64,000 nucleotides of DNA, from contig NC_026483.1 of the NCBI RefSeq assembly GCF_000328475.2, positions 967,381 to 1,031,380 on the forward strand, written 5' to 3'. Both the position numbers and the translations under genes were made by a program. Under the pieces are notes generated by a model. It was given only the letters and a program-made list of their open reading frames with translations. It did no database searches and had not been told where the DNA came from. This DNA is from Mycosarcoma maydis. Lineage: Eukaryota; Basidiomycota; Ustilaginomycetes; Ustilaginales. Shown here one piece after another: positions 32,201 through 42,487 of this stretch (position 1 is its first letter; every line of letters begins with the position of its first letter).

Positions 32201-35200
32201 CCGTCTCAACACCTTCGATGATCATCCGAGCCTACGATGCCGTTCTCAACGGTCCAGGCATGACCAAGAAGACCTCGATCAAGGCGTTCGATCGTTTCCG
32301 AAATGCTGTCCAACTCAGCACGTTTGACCTTCCCTCCAACGACCCTGCTGGCGGCATTCATATCACAGCCACAGCTTCGGTGCGCAATCCCTCCAACATT
32401 GGCGTCAACCTCGACCGTCTTGGCGTCAACTTTGGTTTGCCGACCAGCATCCTCGGCGAAGCGGGGCTTGCGAATTTGCTCAACATGACCCCAGGCGCCA
32501 CATTAGACGTCAACGTAGCCGGACGAATCTTACCTCAGTCGGGTCAAGGCTTGACCGACTTTTCGACTGTTGCACAGAACTATATCTCGAACAAACCGAC
32601 AACGTTGATGGTGCATGGCGTGTACGCCGGCCCGGAAAGCGTAACGTGGCTTTCTGACGGGATCAAGATCCTCGAGATCCCGGTTACAGTTCCAGGTATT
32701 GTTCTGGACCCGCTGAAAAGTGTCAGCATGGGCAACGCGACGCTCGACTTTACCCAAGCCAATGGAGAATGGTCTCCGTTGCTCAGCACAGACACTGTGC
32801 GTGCCGCGGTAGAGATTCCTTTCGGCTTTCCATTTGGCATCGACAATGTCGGCGGCTCGTTTGACATTCTGTACGGCGGGCAGGGTGCAGCTCGGCTGGT
32901 CTTGCCAGGTAGTGTCGCTATGACCGAGAACAGAACCGTCAGCCTGGCGATCCAGAACGCTCACATGGACATCCCGGGAAACTACAGGCGCCACTTTGCC
33001 AACAATCTCGGCGTCGACGCTGTCCAGGACCAGTCGGTCGGGGTGGGTCTTGACTCAAACGCTGTTACTGCACTCGTCTCGACAGCATCCGGCGCCATCA
33101 CTGTGAAGAACGTACCAATCCATCTGGATCCTGCGCTTGCTCTCAATGGCTTCCAAGGTCTGCGTACTAGTCCGATCGTCATCAGTGGTCTCGATGTGAC
33201 TGGAGGCACAAGAGACTACGTGATCGCCAAAGTGGATGCTAGCCTCGTAAACCCCTCGCAGGTGCACGCGATCGTCGGCGATGTTCGCATGCGCGTCGAC
33301 TATGACAATGGTGGCAGCATCGGCGATGCTCTGGTTCGCAACGTTGATCTGCCTCAAGGTCCCAACACGTTGCCCGTTGAAGCACAGCTCAAGCTTAACA
33401 GCGACATTGGACGACGTCTGATCAAAGATTTCCTGACACGCGGAGGTCCTGATATTCAAGCTACAGCCCACGGCACAGGCCAGTCGACGCGATATGGCTC
33501 GATCAATCCAGCGGTATCCACCCTGTCTTTTGGTGCGGCTGTGGCCAGGCTGAACGCGACGCTCGTGACGCAAGCAAAGCTCGTCGTGCCACCCAACGTC
33601 GACAAGCGGCTCTTGGTCGCTGCAACGTTTGTGTTGCAGAATCCCTTCTCGGCTACAATCACGCTGTTGCACGCCAAAGCAAGCGCAACCTCGAGTTCCG
33701 GAGTGCTGTTGGGCACTGTCGATTCCAACGTCAACATGGTTGCCAGCGGTCATTCGATCACCACGTCGCCTCAATTCCCCGTTCGGGTCAACCCCGACTT
33801 GGCAGCGATCATCGGGTTCTTTGAAGAACAGGCAAAGGCCAACAATGTCGATCTGGGCGCGTTGCTTGCGCTTCTCGACTCGCTCAAGTCGCGTAAGAAC
33901 TTGGACTCGAGTGTCGCGTTCGCGCCTGCTCAGAACGAAGGGTGTCCGCTTAATGGCGCCACTGACGTGATCGGGGCATTGCAACGCACGCTTCAAGGCA
34001 CACAACTGGCAGCTGATGCGCAGGCTGACGTGTTGGTGGGTCAGTACCGCATCGACGATGTTCCCGTGCACTTGCAACCCATCACGCTCGAGGTGGATGA
34101 TAGTGTGCGATACCTGATTGGGCCTTTTGGTGCACCGGTTGTCGAGTCGCTCGTCGATGGCCTCACTCTGCAAGTCGCCAACATCTCAGCCACGCATCTT
34201 ACCGCTGAAAGCCTCGACGTTCGAGTTTCACTGGCTATTGGCGGTATCGGTCCTTTTGCTGCGCAGGTGAGCTTTGGCAAGCCGATCGAAGCACGATACA
34301 AGGGTCGACGGATTGGTGCGATCAACGTGCCCACGTTCTGCTTCCCAGCTGATGGACGTCTTGATCTTGATGTGCGACTCGACGTCACCGATCAAAACGG
34401 ATTTGGCGACTTTGTCAGTGATCTGATTGCGCAACCGAGCATCGAGCTCGAGATCTTTTCCGACGCCATCATGGCGAATGCGTACGGCGTGCAGTTTTCC
34501 AAGATCAGACTTTCGCGATCCATCGGCTTGCAGGGTCTCAGCGGCTTACGCGGTGTTGTAGCCAGGACTGTCTCGGTTGTCGGCGAAACGGCGACCACGC
34601 TTCTTGTCGAGGCGGATGCGGTTCTGCCATGGCCGACGTCGATTCGTGTCGAACTACCCACCGTCGATGTCAACTTTGCCTACAACAATGTCGTGCTCGG
34701 CAGCGTCCGTGTTCCGGGAGGCATCATCTTGACTCCCGGCTCCGAGATCCCTCTGCACGTGACGGGTCAGGTAAACCAGATCACCAACGATGGACAACGA
34801 GCAGCTCTGAGCGCACTGGCGAGCCGCTTCATTTCCACCAACACGAGCACGGTCGACGTGGTGGGCAACAGTGCTACTGATGCCAACGGAAAGACGATTC
34901 CATGGCTCACGCGTGCGCTCAAGACGCTCGATCTCAAGGTGGATGTCGCGGGACAGAACCTGAACCCGGTAAGCCGAATCAACCTCCCAGACCTCTCGGC
35001 GGATCTTGAGGGTGCACGCGACTCGGGCTACCTGCTGCCCATCTCGACGAATCGCACAGAGGCGGTGGTCTCGATCCCCTTCAACATCCATGTGGGCGTG
35101 GTATCGGCTTCGGGCACCGTGTACGTGGCCAATCAGGGATCTGCGGCTCGTGCGGCTAGTCTGGATCTCGGCTCAACTGCGCTTTCCGGTACGATTCCGG

Positions 35201-36801
35201 GCAACAACGAGTCGACAACTTTGACTCTGGGTCTCAACAACGCGTTGCTGACTGCGATCGATCGAGGTGCATACGAGCAGCTGCTGATCAACGTCGTGTC
35301 CAAGCCTACGGCTGAACTTCAGATTTTGGGCGCGGTCGCGGCGGTGGTAGACCTAGCCGTGGGCCGCATCACGGTATCTGATATTAAGCTAGACGTACCT
35401 GCCAGCCTCAAGTCGCTCGACAACCTGCTTGGCCAGCTGGATGTGATCGGAAACGTCAACGTGATTGGCGGCACAGCAGAGCACGGTATCGCGCAGATCA
35501 ATGTGACTCTGCACAATCCGTCGGTGATCGCTGCCAAGATGCCAGAACTCAGCATTCCCGTGACACTGGACGATGTCCGAATTGGACGTGCGGTGCTACA
35601 GAACTTGGATCTGAAACCGGGAGACAATGCTGTTTCGGTTTTGTTCTACATTCAACTAGAGCAGCCTTTGGGCAGTCCTACGGCGGTGAAGCTGATGCGT
35701 CAGCTGATCCAGCCTGTTCCGGGCACACGCGATCCTTACGTGACGAATCTGGTGGCACACAACCCGGCAGGAGCACAACCACCGGTCACCAACCTAGCCG
35801 CACTTAATCCGGCGCTTGATACGCTCAACCTCAAGCTTGATCTGAAAGGGCTTGCGCTCGAGCTGGTCCAGCTGGTCAAGATCAGCATCGAGGTGTTGGA
35901 TCTATTCGCAGGACCTGGTGGCTTGCCGTATGTGATTGCCGACATTGATCTGCAAAATGATCTGCCCACAGCGTTGGCGCTGAACCAGATCGCGGCGGAC
36001 GGATCGAAAGCGGGATCGAGCAAGACCTACGCTACGCTCGACCATACGTTTGACCCGGCATTGGTCTTGCCGCGCGCCGCTGCTACGTTTGTGAACCCAG
36101 GAAAGGCGACAGGTCATGTGCCCGACGTGCTGCTACCTATGGGTCTGTTGAACTCGATCGACATTGTCGGCAGCAATCTTGATCTGTACATCAAGAAGGC
36201 TCTTATCAAGATCGGCGGGAATGACGGCTACCAGTTGCAGGGCGAGCTGACGTATCTCAACGTACCAGCCACCTACTCGCTCACCTTGGCGGGTGCGCCA
36301 ATTGCTAGCCTGGACTCGCTCGGTGGATTGCTTAGTGCTCTTTCCGGTGTAGCTGGCCAACTAAGTCCGAACCAGCAGAAACTGCTCAGTGATGGACTGC
36401 AAAACTTGGGCTCGGGCAACATTCCTGGTTTGGTCGAGAACGGTCTCAAGGACTTGGTTTGCGTGTTGAGCGACTTGCCAATCCCCTTCCTAAGCCAGGC
36501 TGGTTGCGCACAAGCGAGTTCGTCAACGACGTTGTCAAGCACAACGTCAGTCTCGTTACCAGCTTCGGCTAGTACGGCGACTGCCACGACAGCTCCTGTG
36601 TCGAATGCCAACGTTCCAGAAGCCGACTCTCGCTCTTCAGCAACACCCGCTACGACTGAGACGGCACAAAGTGCACCCACTGCAGCGGCTCCAACCACTG
36701 CCCCATCGCCATCCGCCAGCGCTTCGCCTGCACAAGCAGCGCCTTCTTCTGCCTCCAACAACAATCCGCTCGGCGGCCTGCTCAGCGGTCTTAGCGGTTG
36801 A
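29278..36801 (+). CDS. Giant single-pass membrane protein with LEA2/DUF3712-like repeats
   Basis: A 2507-residue protein. A short basic N-terminus is followed by one strong membrane segment at about residues 66-92; the remainder is presumably extracytoplasmic. That part is built from recurring beta-rich modules of the DUF3712/LEA2 type. A recognisable core repeats at least six times, with variants of a strand, then NPSxIxV, then a strand ending in Gxxxxxx(L/I)xPG: KLSNPSEISVHILGD, SVRNPSNIGVNLDRLG, SLVNPSQVHAIVGD, TLHNPSVIAAKMPEL. The last ~110 residues are Ser/Thr/Ala/Pro-rich, like wall or surface stalks. No catalytic motif is visible and cysteines are very few. DUF3712 proteins are widespread in fungi with no established function. 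The ATG at 29278 is the first in frame, and no intron is needed for an open frame of 7.5 kb. Confidence 0.83.
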   Translation: MSRRRSDRSFAGHHVQGQDSTDRLVGRSTPSLHNASSAASYQPGQPIGFLAARNTIYAKKLYSRKLRYCLFLLLPIATLIGLVILTGPVLFAVANHIVNVSVVHIESLQLNTTQPAPGQYPVNLKARVTKTGIFPARAYFRAPVNLYWRTVPPNSREIHIGTIDLDHLGVTSRGYGTLDQSNFLRNVSDDNLALFARYLVNADQATLKLNCSNVKPVAFGFLPSWHNIAISKHANIAGLKGLGDVKVLKLDVPSDAPQGGAIVDALGSLNNPSPFSILLGNADLEMMYKDMPLAEASLKDFYLANGVNQVPVNGRIYRQQGDENLAKLSELVSILTNDEAAPVAIRVKPTSETTPSWVRAAVDELKLVVPVKLPRPFNPIRSVSVGAVDVFVDPANSYAPTLNSNAVSAQVEIPFGLTVSVESAAVNIDVSTANDGLASLRGAQANASSALELIAPSTRGGTALVSLVNSTMSPATANQADANKSFQQLIRTITFGDTVNLTAKGTTAVTADSSIGRITLPALKIATTTTIQGLSGFTRSPLELLSFDIVGGSSSAVQVVASTKLSNPSEISVHILGDTSVDLALPNGAGVGRATISDLRMVPGENTLNATAAVSFNDRSKSLVQQYLQGKSSLVNVRGDAASTQAESLTPTLSGLKLNATISGLVDPLLLSAAVKILDTTAVVNNIADAIPSINNPFTAAIELKGSKGQASVLGLNVGHVDALNLQNSVLIPSRNEPDRTSKQPLPVSIDFDQPNAIFGLMRGLVVASGQNTAPLDYLMRVGGIKPVGVKQSSAASAIPSLSLRAAPFDGFSLPRYVMTALAAARADVNVNVDVLIGQYPLSTPFQQSGVNVTFDDSIEKLYSILGRPIMKAVIDAVQLDLLGIQVIDMAQSKVAVDVSASVSKIGPFDAVILLDKGVDVSWQGRLIGNVAMPNITIVPETTPIQTRAELTVADPGLMSELVKALIQQNSVDWTVSTPSMIIRAYDAVLNGPGMTKKTSIKAFDRFRNAVQLSTFDLPSNDPAGGIHITATASVRNPSNIGVNLDRLGVNFGLPTSILGEAGLANLLNMTPGATLDVNVAGRILPQSGQGLTDFSTVAQNYISNKPTTLMVHGVYAGPESVTWLSDGIKILEIPVTVPGIVLDPLKSVSMGNATLDFTQANGEWSPLLSTDTVRAAVEIPFGFPFGIDNVGGSFDILYGGQGAARLVLPGSVAMTENRTVSLAIQNAHMDIPGNYRRHFANNLGVDAVQDQSVGVGLDSNAVTALVSTASGAITVKNVPIHLDPALALNGFQGLRTSPIVISGLDVTGGTRDYVIAKVDASLVNPSQVHAIVGDVRMRVDYDNGGSIGDALVRNVDLPQGPNTLPVEAQLKLNSDIGRRLIKDFLTRGGPDIQATAHGTGQSTRYGSINPAVSTLSFGAAVARLNATLVTQAKLVVPPNVDKRLLVAATFVLQNPFSATITLLHAKASATSSSGVLLGTVDSNVNMVASGHSITTSPQFPVRVNPDLAAIIGFFEEQAKANNVDLGALLALLDSLKSRKNLDSSVAFAPAQNEGCPLNGATDVIGALQRTLQGTQLAADAQADVLVGQYRIDDVPVHLQPITLEVDDSVRYLIGPFGAPVVESLVDGLTLQVANISATHLTAESLDVRVSLAIGGIGPFAAQVSFGKPIEARYKGRRIGAINVPTFCFPADGRLDLDVRLDVTDQNGFGDFVSDLIAQPSIELEIFSDAIMANAYGVQFSKIRLSRSIGLQGLSGLRGVVARTVSVVGETATTLLVEADAVLPWPTSIRVELPTVDVNFAYNNVVLGSVRVPGGIILTPGSEIPLHVTGQVNQITNDGQRAALSALASRFISTNTSTVDVVGNSATDANGKTIPWLTRALKTLDLKVDVAGQNLNPVSRINLPDLSADLEGARDSGYLLPISTNRTEAVVSIPFNIHVGVVSASGTVYVANQGSAARAASLDLGSTALSGTIPGNNESTTLTLGLNNALLTAIDRGAYEQLLINVVSKPTAELQILGAVAAVVDLAVGRITVSDIKLDVPASLKSLDNLLGQLDVIGNVNVIGGTAEHGIAQINVTLHNPSVIAAKMPELSIPVTLDDVRIGRAVLQNLDLKPGDNAVSVLFYIQLEQPLGSPTAVKLMRQLIQPVPGTRDPYVTNLVAHNPAGAQPPVTNLAALNPALDTLNLKLDLKGLALELVQLVKISIEVLDLFAGPGGLPYVIADIDLQNDLPTALALNQIAADGSKAGSSKTYATLDHTFDPALVLPRAAATFVNPGKATGHVPDVLLPMGLLNSIDIVGSNLDLYIKKALIKIGGNDGYQLQGELTYLNVPATYSLTLAGAPIASLDSLGGLLSALSGVAGQLSPNQQKLLSDGLQNLGSGNIPGLVENGLKDLVCVLSDLPIPFLSQAGCAQASSSTTLSSTTSVSLPASASTATATTAPVSNANVPEADSRSSATPATTETAQSAPTAAAPTTAPSPSASASPAQAAPSSASNNNPLGGLLSGLSG

Positions 36802-37693
36802 TAGCGATTTCCAGAAACAACAACACTCGTTTGCTCATTTGTACATTTCCCGTTACACTCACTTTGCATCAAGCATAGATGGATTTACATTCATGATTGC
36901 ATATCGATGGACGATGGGATGATGCGTTGACTCTCGGTGGATTCCTCATGTTCTGAAAAGCAGAGCAAACCAAAGTCATACGTGTGCATTTCATGAGGCA
37001 CTTGGTCATGGACCCGTCACCAGAGCGTTGAAAGATATAGGATCGTGAATATTTGTACACATGAGTATACAGTCAGTCTGATCCTGAACTCGACTTGTAC
37101 TTGTCGCTCCGCATTACATGGTACCTTTTCTTGGTCATCTCCTTGCATGGTATAGTGGGAATCTGTCTATAGGTGTGAACAGGGTGCCTATGACAGGCAT
37201 GTTCCAGGCTTGTCAGTCGTCTCTCCAGTGGTGGAATAGAAACCGAGCAAGACGCGATCCGCCTCGCCTGGCTTCCACGAATCGTGCCGTGCACTCACGA
37301 CCAAAATATTGAATTTCGGTCAGATTCAATCGGCGATCGCTCGGCTTGGTCGTGCGCCTTTCATCGGGTTGCAGCAACATCCACGATTCGTAATCTGTGA
37401 TTCACGATTTCACGATTCACGATCGATTCACGATTGGATCTCAACCTCGGGGAAATCGTTGAATTCCGAATGGAAATTGACCGAGAAATTTGCCGACAAA
37501 GATACGCTGCAAATCATCCCGAGCCACTCGTGACTCACGAATGAGGACGTGCGTTGCAGCTTGGAGTGATATGCGAGCCACAGAGTGAGCATTCATAATA
37601 GACGCGTCGTGGTCGATGGGCGGGGGAAGCTTTAGCGCGATCAGGACGTTGTTGTGCATCTAGCCAACGCATGCGCATACGTTGGAGCAAGCC
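36802..37693. other. Intergenic region with heptamer cluster
   Basis: No supported gene. The interval contains a dense heptamer cluster at 37382-37435 and single inverted copies near 37530. Confidence 0.55.
37382..37435. repeat. Degenerate heptamer cluster
   Basis: Five to six ATTCACG-like units with irregular spacing (CACGATTCG, GATTCACGATTTCACG, GATTCACGATCG, ATTCACGATTGG). Confidence 0.8.
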
Positions 37694-38878
37694 ATGTCCA
37701 CCACGATTCTGATCAACAAGCGTGCAGTGGCGGTTCAGCGTATGCGCTGTTCACACGCGAATCCGAGTCTGGCGAGCGTACGACGCTTTCACCAGGACGT
37801 GTTGCCTGGATATACATCGACCGGACTGCATACGCTGTCGCTCGACTCATCGTTCAGCGGCACGTGTGCCGACCGATTTCGAGGCCAAGTGTATCTCAAG
37901 GACGAGTCGGATCGATACGGTCTACCGGCGTTCAAAGTTCTCGGCGCGGCATACGCGAGTTTCATCGCTCTCTGCACCAGATGGAGTCTCGACCAAGCTG
38001 ACACAACGCTGCACAAATTGCAGCAACATCATACCAAGATGGGCAGAACCGTGGTCCTGGTCGCAGCTACAGATGGTAATCACGGTCGTGCACTTGGGTT
38101 TTTCGCGGACGCGATCGGCGTGCAAGCCAAGATCTTCATCCCCAAAGGCGTTTCACCAGCAGCAGAAAGGTCGATTAGCAAACAAGGCAACGCAGTAGAC
38201 GTGGTGAGGTTGGACGACGACTACGATGCGTGCGTGCAACATGCTGCCAGATTCGCCGAGCACGACACCGACCGAGAGGAAAGAGTCTTGATCCAAGACA
38301 CAGCTTGGCAGGGATACACTTGCATTCCACAGCTCATCGTCGATGGGTATCAGACGATTTTCAACGAGCTCCAAGAGCAGCTCCCGGGACCAGCCACGCA
38401 CGTCATCTGTCCTGTCGGAGTAGGCTCTCTGGCACAATCTGCTGTCCAGTTCTACACTTCAGATCACCAAGAATCAACGTCAGTGCCCCAAAGTATGACG
38501 GCCAGCATCATCGCCGTGGAACCGGTGACTGCCGGCTGCCTAGCAACCTCGATCATGCAGAACAAATTGACGAGTATCGAGACGGGCGAGACCATCATGG
38601 CCGGCCTTAATTGCGGTACGCCGTCGTTGACTGCTTGGCCATGGCTGCGAGCCGGCATCCAAGGCGTCATCACAATCCCAGACCAAGCCGCGCTGGATGC
38701 GGCAGAGCGGCTCAAAGTGTCGAACGCTGCGATCGTAGCCGGTCCGTGCGGAGCTGCCCCTCTTGCGGCTCTGAAAGCGCTGCTCGACGATGTGGACAAA
38801 GCTGAGCAGCTCGGATTACTGGATGACGACCAGGTCAAAGTGGTGCTGCTCATGACCGAGGGCGATATATCTTTGTAG
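37694..38878 (+). CDS. PLP-dependent diaminopropionate ammonia-lyase-like enzyme
   Basis: A 394-residue fold-type II PLP enzyme (tryptophan synthase beta superfamily). The lysine motif LKDESDRYGLPAFKVLGA lies near residue 65, with the PLP-binding Lys in FK. DGNHGRALGFFA follows near 132, and the phosphate/glycine loops are CPVGVGSLAQSAV and AGPCGAAPLAAL. The AFK and DGNHGR combination is typical of 2,3-diaminopropionate ammonia-lyase and its eukaryotic relatives, which eliminate ammonia from amino acids to give a keto acid. Actual substrate is unknown; a serine/threonine-type deaminase is the alternative. The frame extends upstream only to a TTG, so the ATG at 37694 is the start. The upstream leader is short. 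Confidence 0.82.
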   Translation: MSTTILINKRAVAVQRMRCSHANPSLASVRRFHQDVLPGYTSTGLHTLSLDSSFSGTCADRFRGQVYLKDESDRYGLPAFKVLGAAYASFIALCTRWSLDQADTTLHKLQQHHTKMGRTVVLVAATDGNHGRALGFFADAIGVQAKIFIPKGVSPAAERSISKQGNAVDVVRLDDDYDACVQHAARFAEHDTDREERVLIQDTAWQGYTCIPQLIVDGYQTIFNELQEQLPGPATHVICPVGVGSLAQSAVQFYTSDHQESTSVPQSMTASIIAVEPVTAGCLATSIMQNKLTSIETGETIMAGLNCGTPSLTAWPWLRAGIQGVITIPDQAALDAAERLKVSNAAIVAGPCGAAPLAALKALLDDVDKAEQLGLLDDDQVKVVLLMTEGDISL

Positions 38879-39904
38879 CCCGTACGCAAATAAAAATTTA
38901 AAGTAAACAGAGATTCGCTTCTGGAGTTTTTGCTTTGTCACGTACAGTATGGCTCACGATTGCGAGCTAGTTGATGCACGTGTTGGCCCGAAGTCAGCAT
39001 GGCCACTGAACTAAATGGGTGCCTAGACACTCATGACTTGATCCGGCGGGGTTTGCTATTCTTCAACGCACTCCCATGACGCTTCGGTTTGCGTGTAAGA
39101 GATTGTGGATACACGGTGCCGGCGCGTAATTACCCCACCACGATCAAGGTACGAGGTGGTCGGGGAAATCAATCACGAATACAGCACGCAGTCTAGGCTA
39201 GTGTGTGAAATCAAAAAACAAAAAACAAAAAACAAAAAAACTAAATAAATAAATAATCCAAAAATAGCTGTGCTTGGCGGCATCAATCGTGAACTACGAA
39301 CCACAGAATTCACAAAGTTGTGAATAGATAGTTGATGGTTACCACCACGACGAATATACATGTATATGAATATATGGACTAGGCTCTACTTGGAGACGCT
39401 TTTGATAGCGAGGTCAAATGGAATCGGGGTTGCACGCCGAATGCAAGCCGGAACACGTTCAGCCGACCCTACTGTGCTTTGCTGAGGCCGAGATGTACAT
39501 CTGCGTAAGTCGTTTCTTGGCTGTGTTTGGTGACAGCGCCGAACACGTTGGCTCTCGACTGACTCTACTCGAACCACCCTGTGGCGCTACGACGTCGATC
39601 GTGCACAGACTCATCGCCATACCCCTGCACCTGGCCTACTTGACATGTGAGATGCACAGTCGTTGAACCGCGTGTTGACGCTCGAAAAGCAATCACCTAT
39701 TCGTGCTTCCGGTGACAAATGCGTTTGACGGCCTCTATGGCCATCCTTTGTCACGTTCGAGCTAGCATAAAGGATGAGAATCGACTGCACCATCGTGACG
39801 CGTGGCAGGTTGGTCAAGTTTGGCGCTCGAATCTGAGATGGGCAACTTGTCTGTACGCATAACATCTCTGCATCGATCACGATAGGTCTATGCACGTTGC
39901 TGCT
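38879..39904. other. Intergenic region with A-rich repeats
   Basis: No convincing gene. It holds an (AAAAAAC)n tract and an AAAT tract around 39213-39257. Short open frames around 39.4-39.9 kb lack recognisable features, although one minus frame (39611-39895) may belong to the unassigned locus to the right. Confidence 0.5.
39213..39257. repeat. A-rich tandem repeat
   Basis: Tandem CAAAAAA-type units followed by AAAT units. Confidence 0.85.
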
Positions 39905-42487
39905 TCAGCTAGGCTCGACAGTGCGAATCTGCATTGGCTCGCCATCTGCCATAATGGTATCCATCATTTGCATCGGGATTGGCCCGTGTGGCTTCGGAAG
40001 CAGTAGCCCTGCTCGCTTTTCCAAATCTTCAAGACCCTTTGGCTCGATGATATGCAATGAACAGAGTACCACGAGTCCTGCGTCTGGTCTCAATTGCCAA
40101 AGGAGCGATTCGTGTCCTTGGTCGAGAATGCCGCCATGTTGCTCTGGCAGAATGGTGCAATTCGCTTGAGCGTACAGTGGTGTCTACCGTAATCGCCTAC
40201 CGCGCCCACGTGATCACTGATGCAAGTAGCCAGCTGTCGGAGTCGACGTGTTTCAAAGCCAACGAATGATACTTGGGAGATGCTAAGCGTCTGGGTAGCA
40301 GACGAGCATAGATGAAGATGGGCGGACAGATACTACCAAGGTCTAGATGCACAAGGGAAGCAAACGAGTCCAGTGACTCTGGTGCCGATGTTGACCTTGC
40401 AGGAACCGGTAAAGCCGCCATTACGCGTTTCCAGCTCGGACCTACAATGACCATGCCGAGGCCAATGCCATTGCCATTTCCATTGCCATTGCCATTGCAA
40501 AAGGCACGGGCTTTCTCCACGAACGAAGCTAGAGGAGTTCCTCCGCCAAGCTGGCCACCTGAATCGAAACCGCGCCTCACAACCTTCAAATTGGTCGACG
40601 ATCGTAAACGAACCCAACGTTCGCTGTGGCAGCGACACCATACCCTGCGTGAGGTTCGCAGCACATGGAGCAGCGCTGGCACTGACCACATAAACGGAAT
40701 GACCCACTGCTCCTCCTTTCCACCTACCCTCTCCTGATAGCCTTACCTTAGATAACATAGCCCAGCAGCACGTCCTGCAGGTCGAGATGTCTTTCGGACC
40801 CTCAGACTCTACGCACGATTTGGGATTGAGCACAAGCCGACTCAACCGTACAGCAACATACCCTTACATCGAAGACAAGCTTACAAACAACATGGTGGAG
40901 CGCCTTGACATCAACCATTTAGTCGTAGTTGCGCAGCTCCGGCGACGCCAGGATGGTGAGCTCCGGTTTACACGAGCTCGTCTTGCGAGCTGGAAAATCT
41001 GAGAGAAGGCGTCCGGAGTTAGAGACGCTGTGAAAACTCGGACTCGTCGTCGACAATGGCTCGACAGACTTGACAAGTTTAGGGCAAGTAGGCCTGAGCG
41101 TTCGGGCATCGCCTTGATCAGTGCCTGGCAATCTCTGGAAGCTGGGCAGATCGTCAAGGTAGATTTTGAGCACGAGACCAGACAGCGAGATGAATTCGAG
41201 CAAGGTGGCCAGCACCGAGTTGGCAGACAACTCGAGCTTTGGCGTGTCGCAGTCGGCTTCGTCGACGTTGATGGCTGCACGCAAATAACCGCCAGCACAA
41301 AGTGTACCGTGGAGCGGCGTGTAAAGGTCAAGCTGGACGTGGCGGAGAAATCGGCTCGAGAGACTGAATCGACATGAATCAACCATGCGAGCGATGGTGC
41401 CAATGCGTCGCTGCACGTCGGCTGTCTTGGCATCCCGTCTGTATTACAAGTCCTTTTCGAGGGAGTCGGCAGTCATCCTGGTCATAGAGCACAGGTGCTC
41501 GGCGTCTGCATCTTCTTGTCGAACAGGCTCATGGCTTTTTGTCCATGATGCAAAGGCAGCCAAGCTGGACGGCACCATCTACGCCGTTGAGATTGTCAGA
41601 AAGGATGAGACGAGCAGGGGCGTCAAAGTTCATGGACGCGACCGTCAAGCTGGCGGCGGTGCCGGACAGAAAGGACACGAGCGATATCGCCAGTCGTTTT
41701 GAGTATTGATGATGACGAGCACTCGGCCCTCCTGGAAGGAGCATGGCATGGGAGCAAGAGCTGATCGTCTGAGGAAGACGCTGTACGAGTGCGTTCCTGC
41801 CATGCTGGGCGAGGATGAGCAGCCAAGACTTGTCAAAGTTTGAATTATGACGAAAGCGTAGGTACATTTGAAGACAGCCTTTGCAATTCTGACATGTACA
41901 TTAAGCGCCCCTGTGGATAGAGAACCATGACGGCAGAGAGCCTCGAGAACGGTCGAGAACGAGACATCGATGTTGTTGACGGAGAGTTGGAGCTGCAAGC
42001 CAACCGTTGTGTTAGTAAAGTTGACTTGATGTCGAGCTCAGGTTGGAATAGAACGCGACAAAATGCGTCGGTGCGTCGGCGCGTGGGTTGATACCTTGGT
42101 GGACGAACTTTTGTGGTGGATGGGCGAAGGGCAAGGTGGTTGACTAGAGACAACTCTTGCGTCTCAAATACCCAGTTTGCACCGGATCAGCAGCGTGGCT
42201 CATGGATCGGGGAGAGCATTCTGTTCATCCTGGCCAGGATGTCTACCCAAGAGGAGAGACGAGAGCATCGAGTAGAGATGTTGTGAGGATTGACGAGGAT
42301 TGAGCGGCCTGGGACTCGACAGTAGGCGATCCAATGAAGTCGTATCGAACACGGAATGTGGTGGCGCAAGACCACGGATATGGTTGACGAATGTCCACCT
42401 ACGAGGCCACAGAGAGGGAGGGAGGAGGGAGGTAGAAAGGAGAATCGGAGGGACCGAGGTGATTGAGATGATGCTAGCTTTGGTCAA
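39905..42487 (-). pseudogene. Unrecognised gene or relic with coding-like segments in several frames
   Basis: I do not recognise a family. Several minus-strand segments read like real protein but lie in different frames separated by stops. At 39905-40150 a frame encodes HGGILDQGHESLLWQL followed by a hydrophobic stretch and a MQMMDTIMADGEPM block. At 40919-41416 a segment contains QLDLYTPLHGTLCAGGY and VLKIYLDDLPSFQRL. At 41529-41780 a segment contains SLVSFLSGTAASLTVA, and at 41860-41998 one contains LQLQLSVNNIDVSFS. Either this is one gene with several introns that I could not place, or a decaying copy with frameshifts. A (CCATTG)n microsatellite falls inside the span. RNA evidence or a protein comparison with other smuts would separate the two. 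Boundaries are approximate. Confidence 0.3.
40466..40498. repeat. CCATTG hexamer array
   Basis: About five CCATTG/CCATTT units in tandem. Confidence 0.85.
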
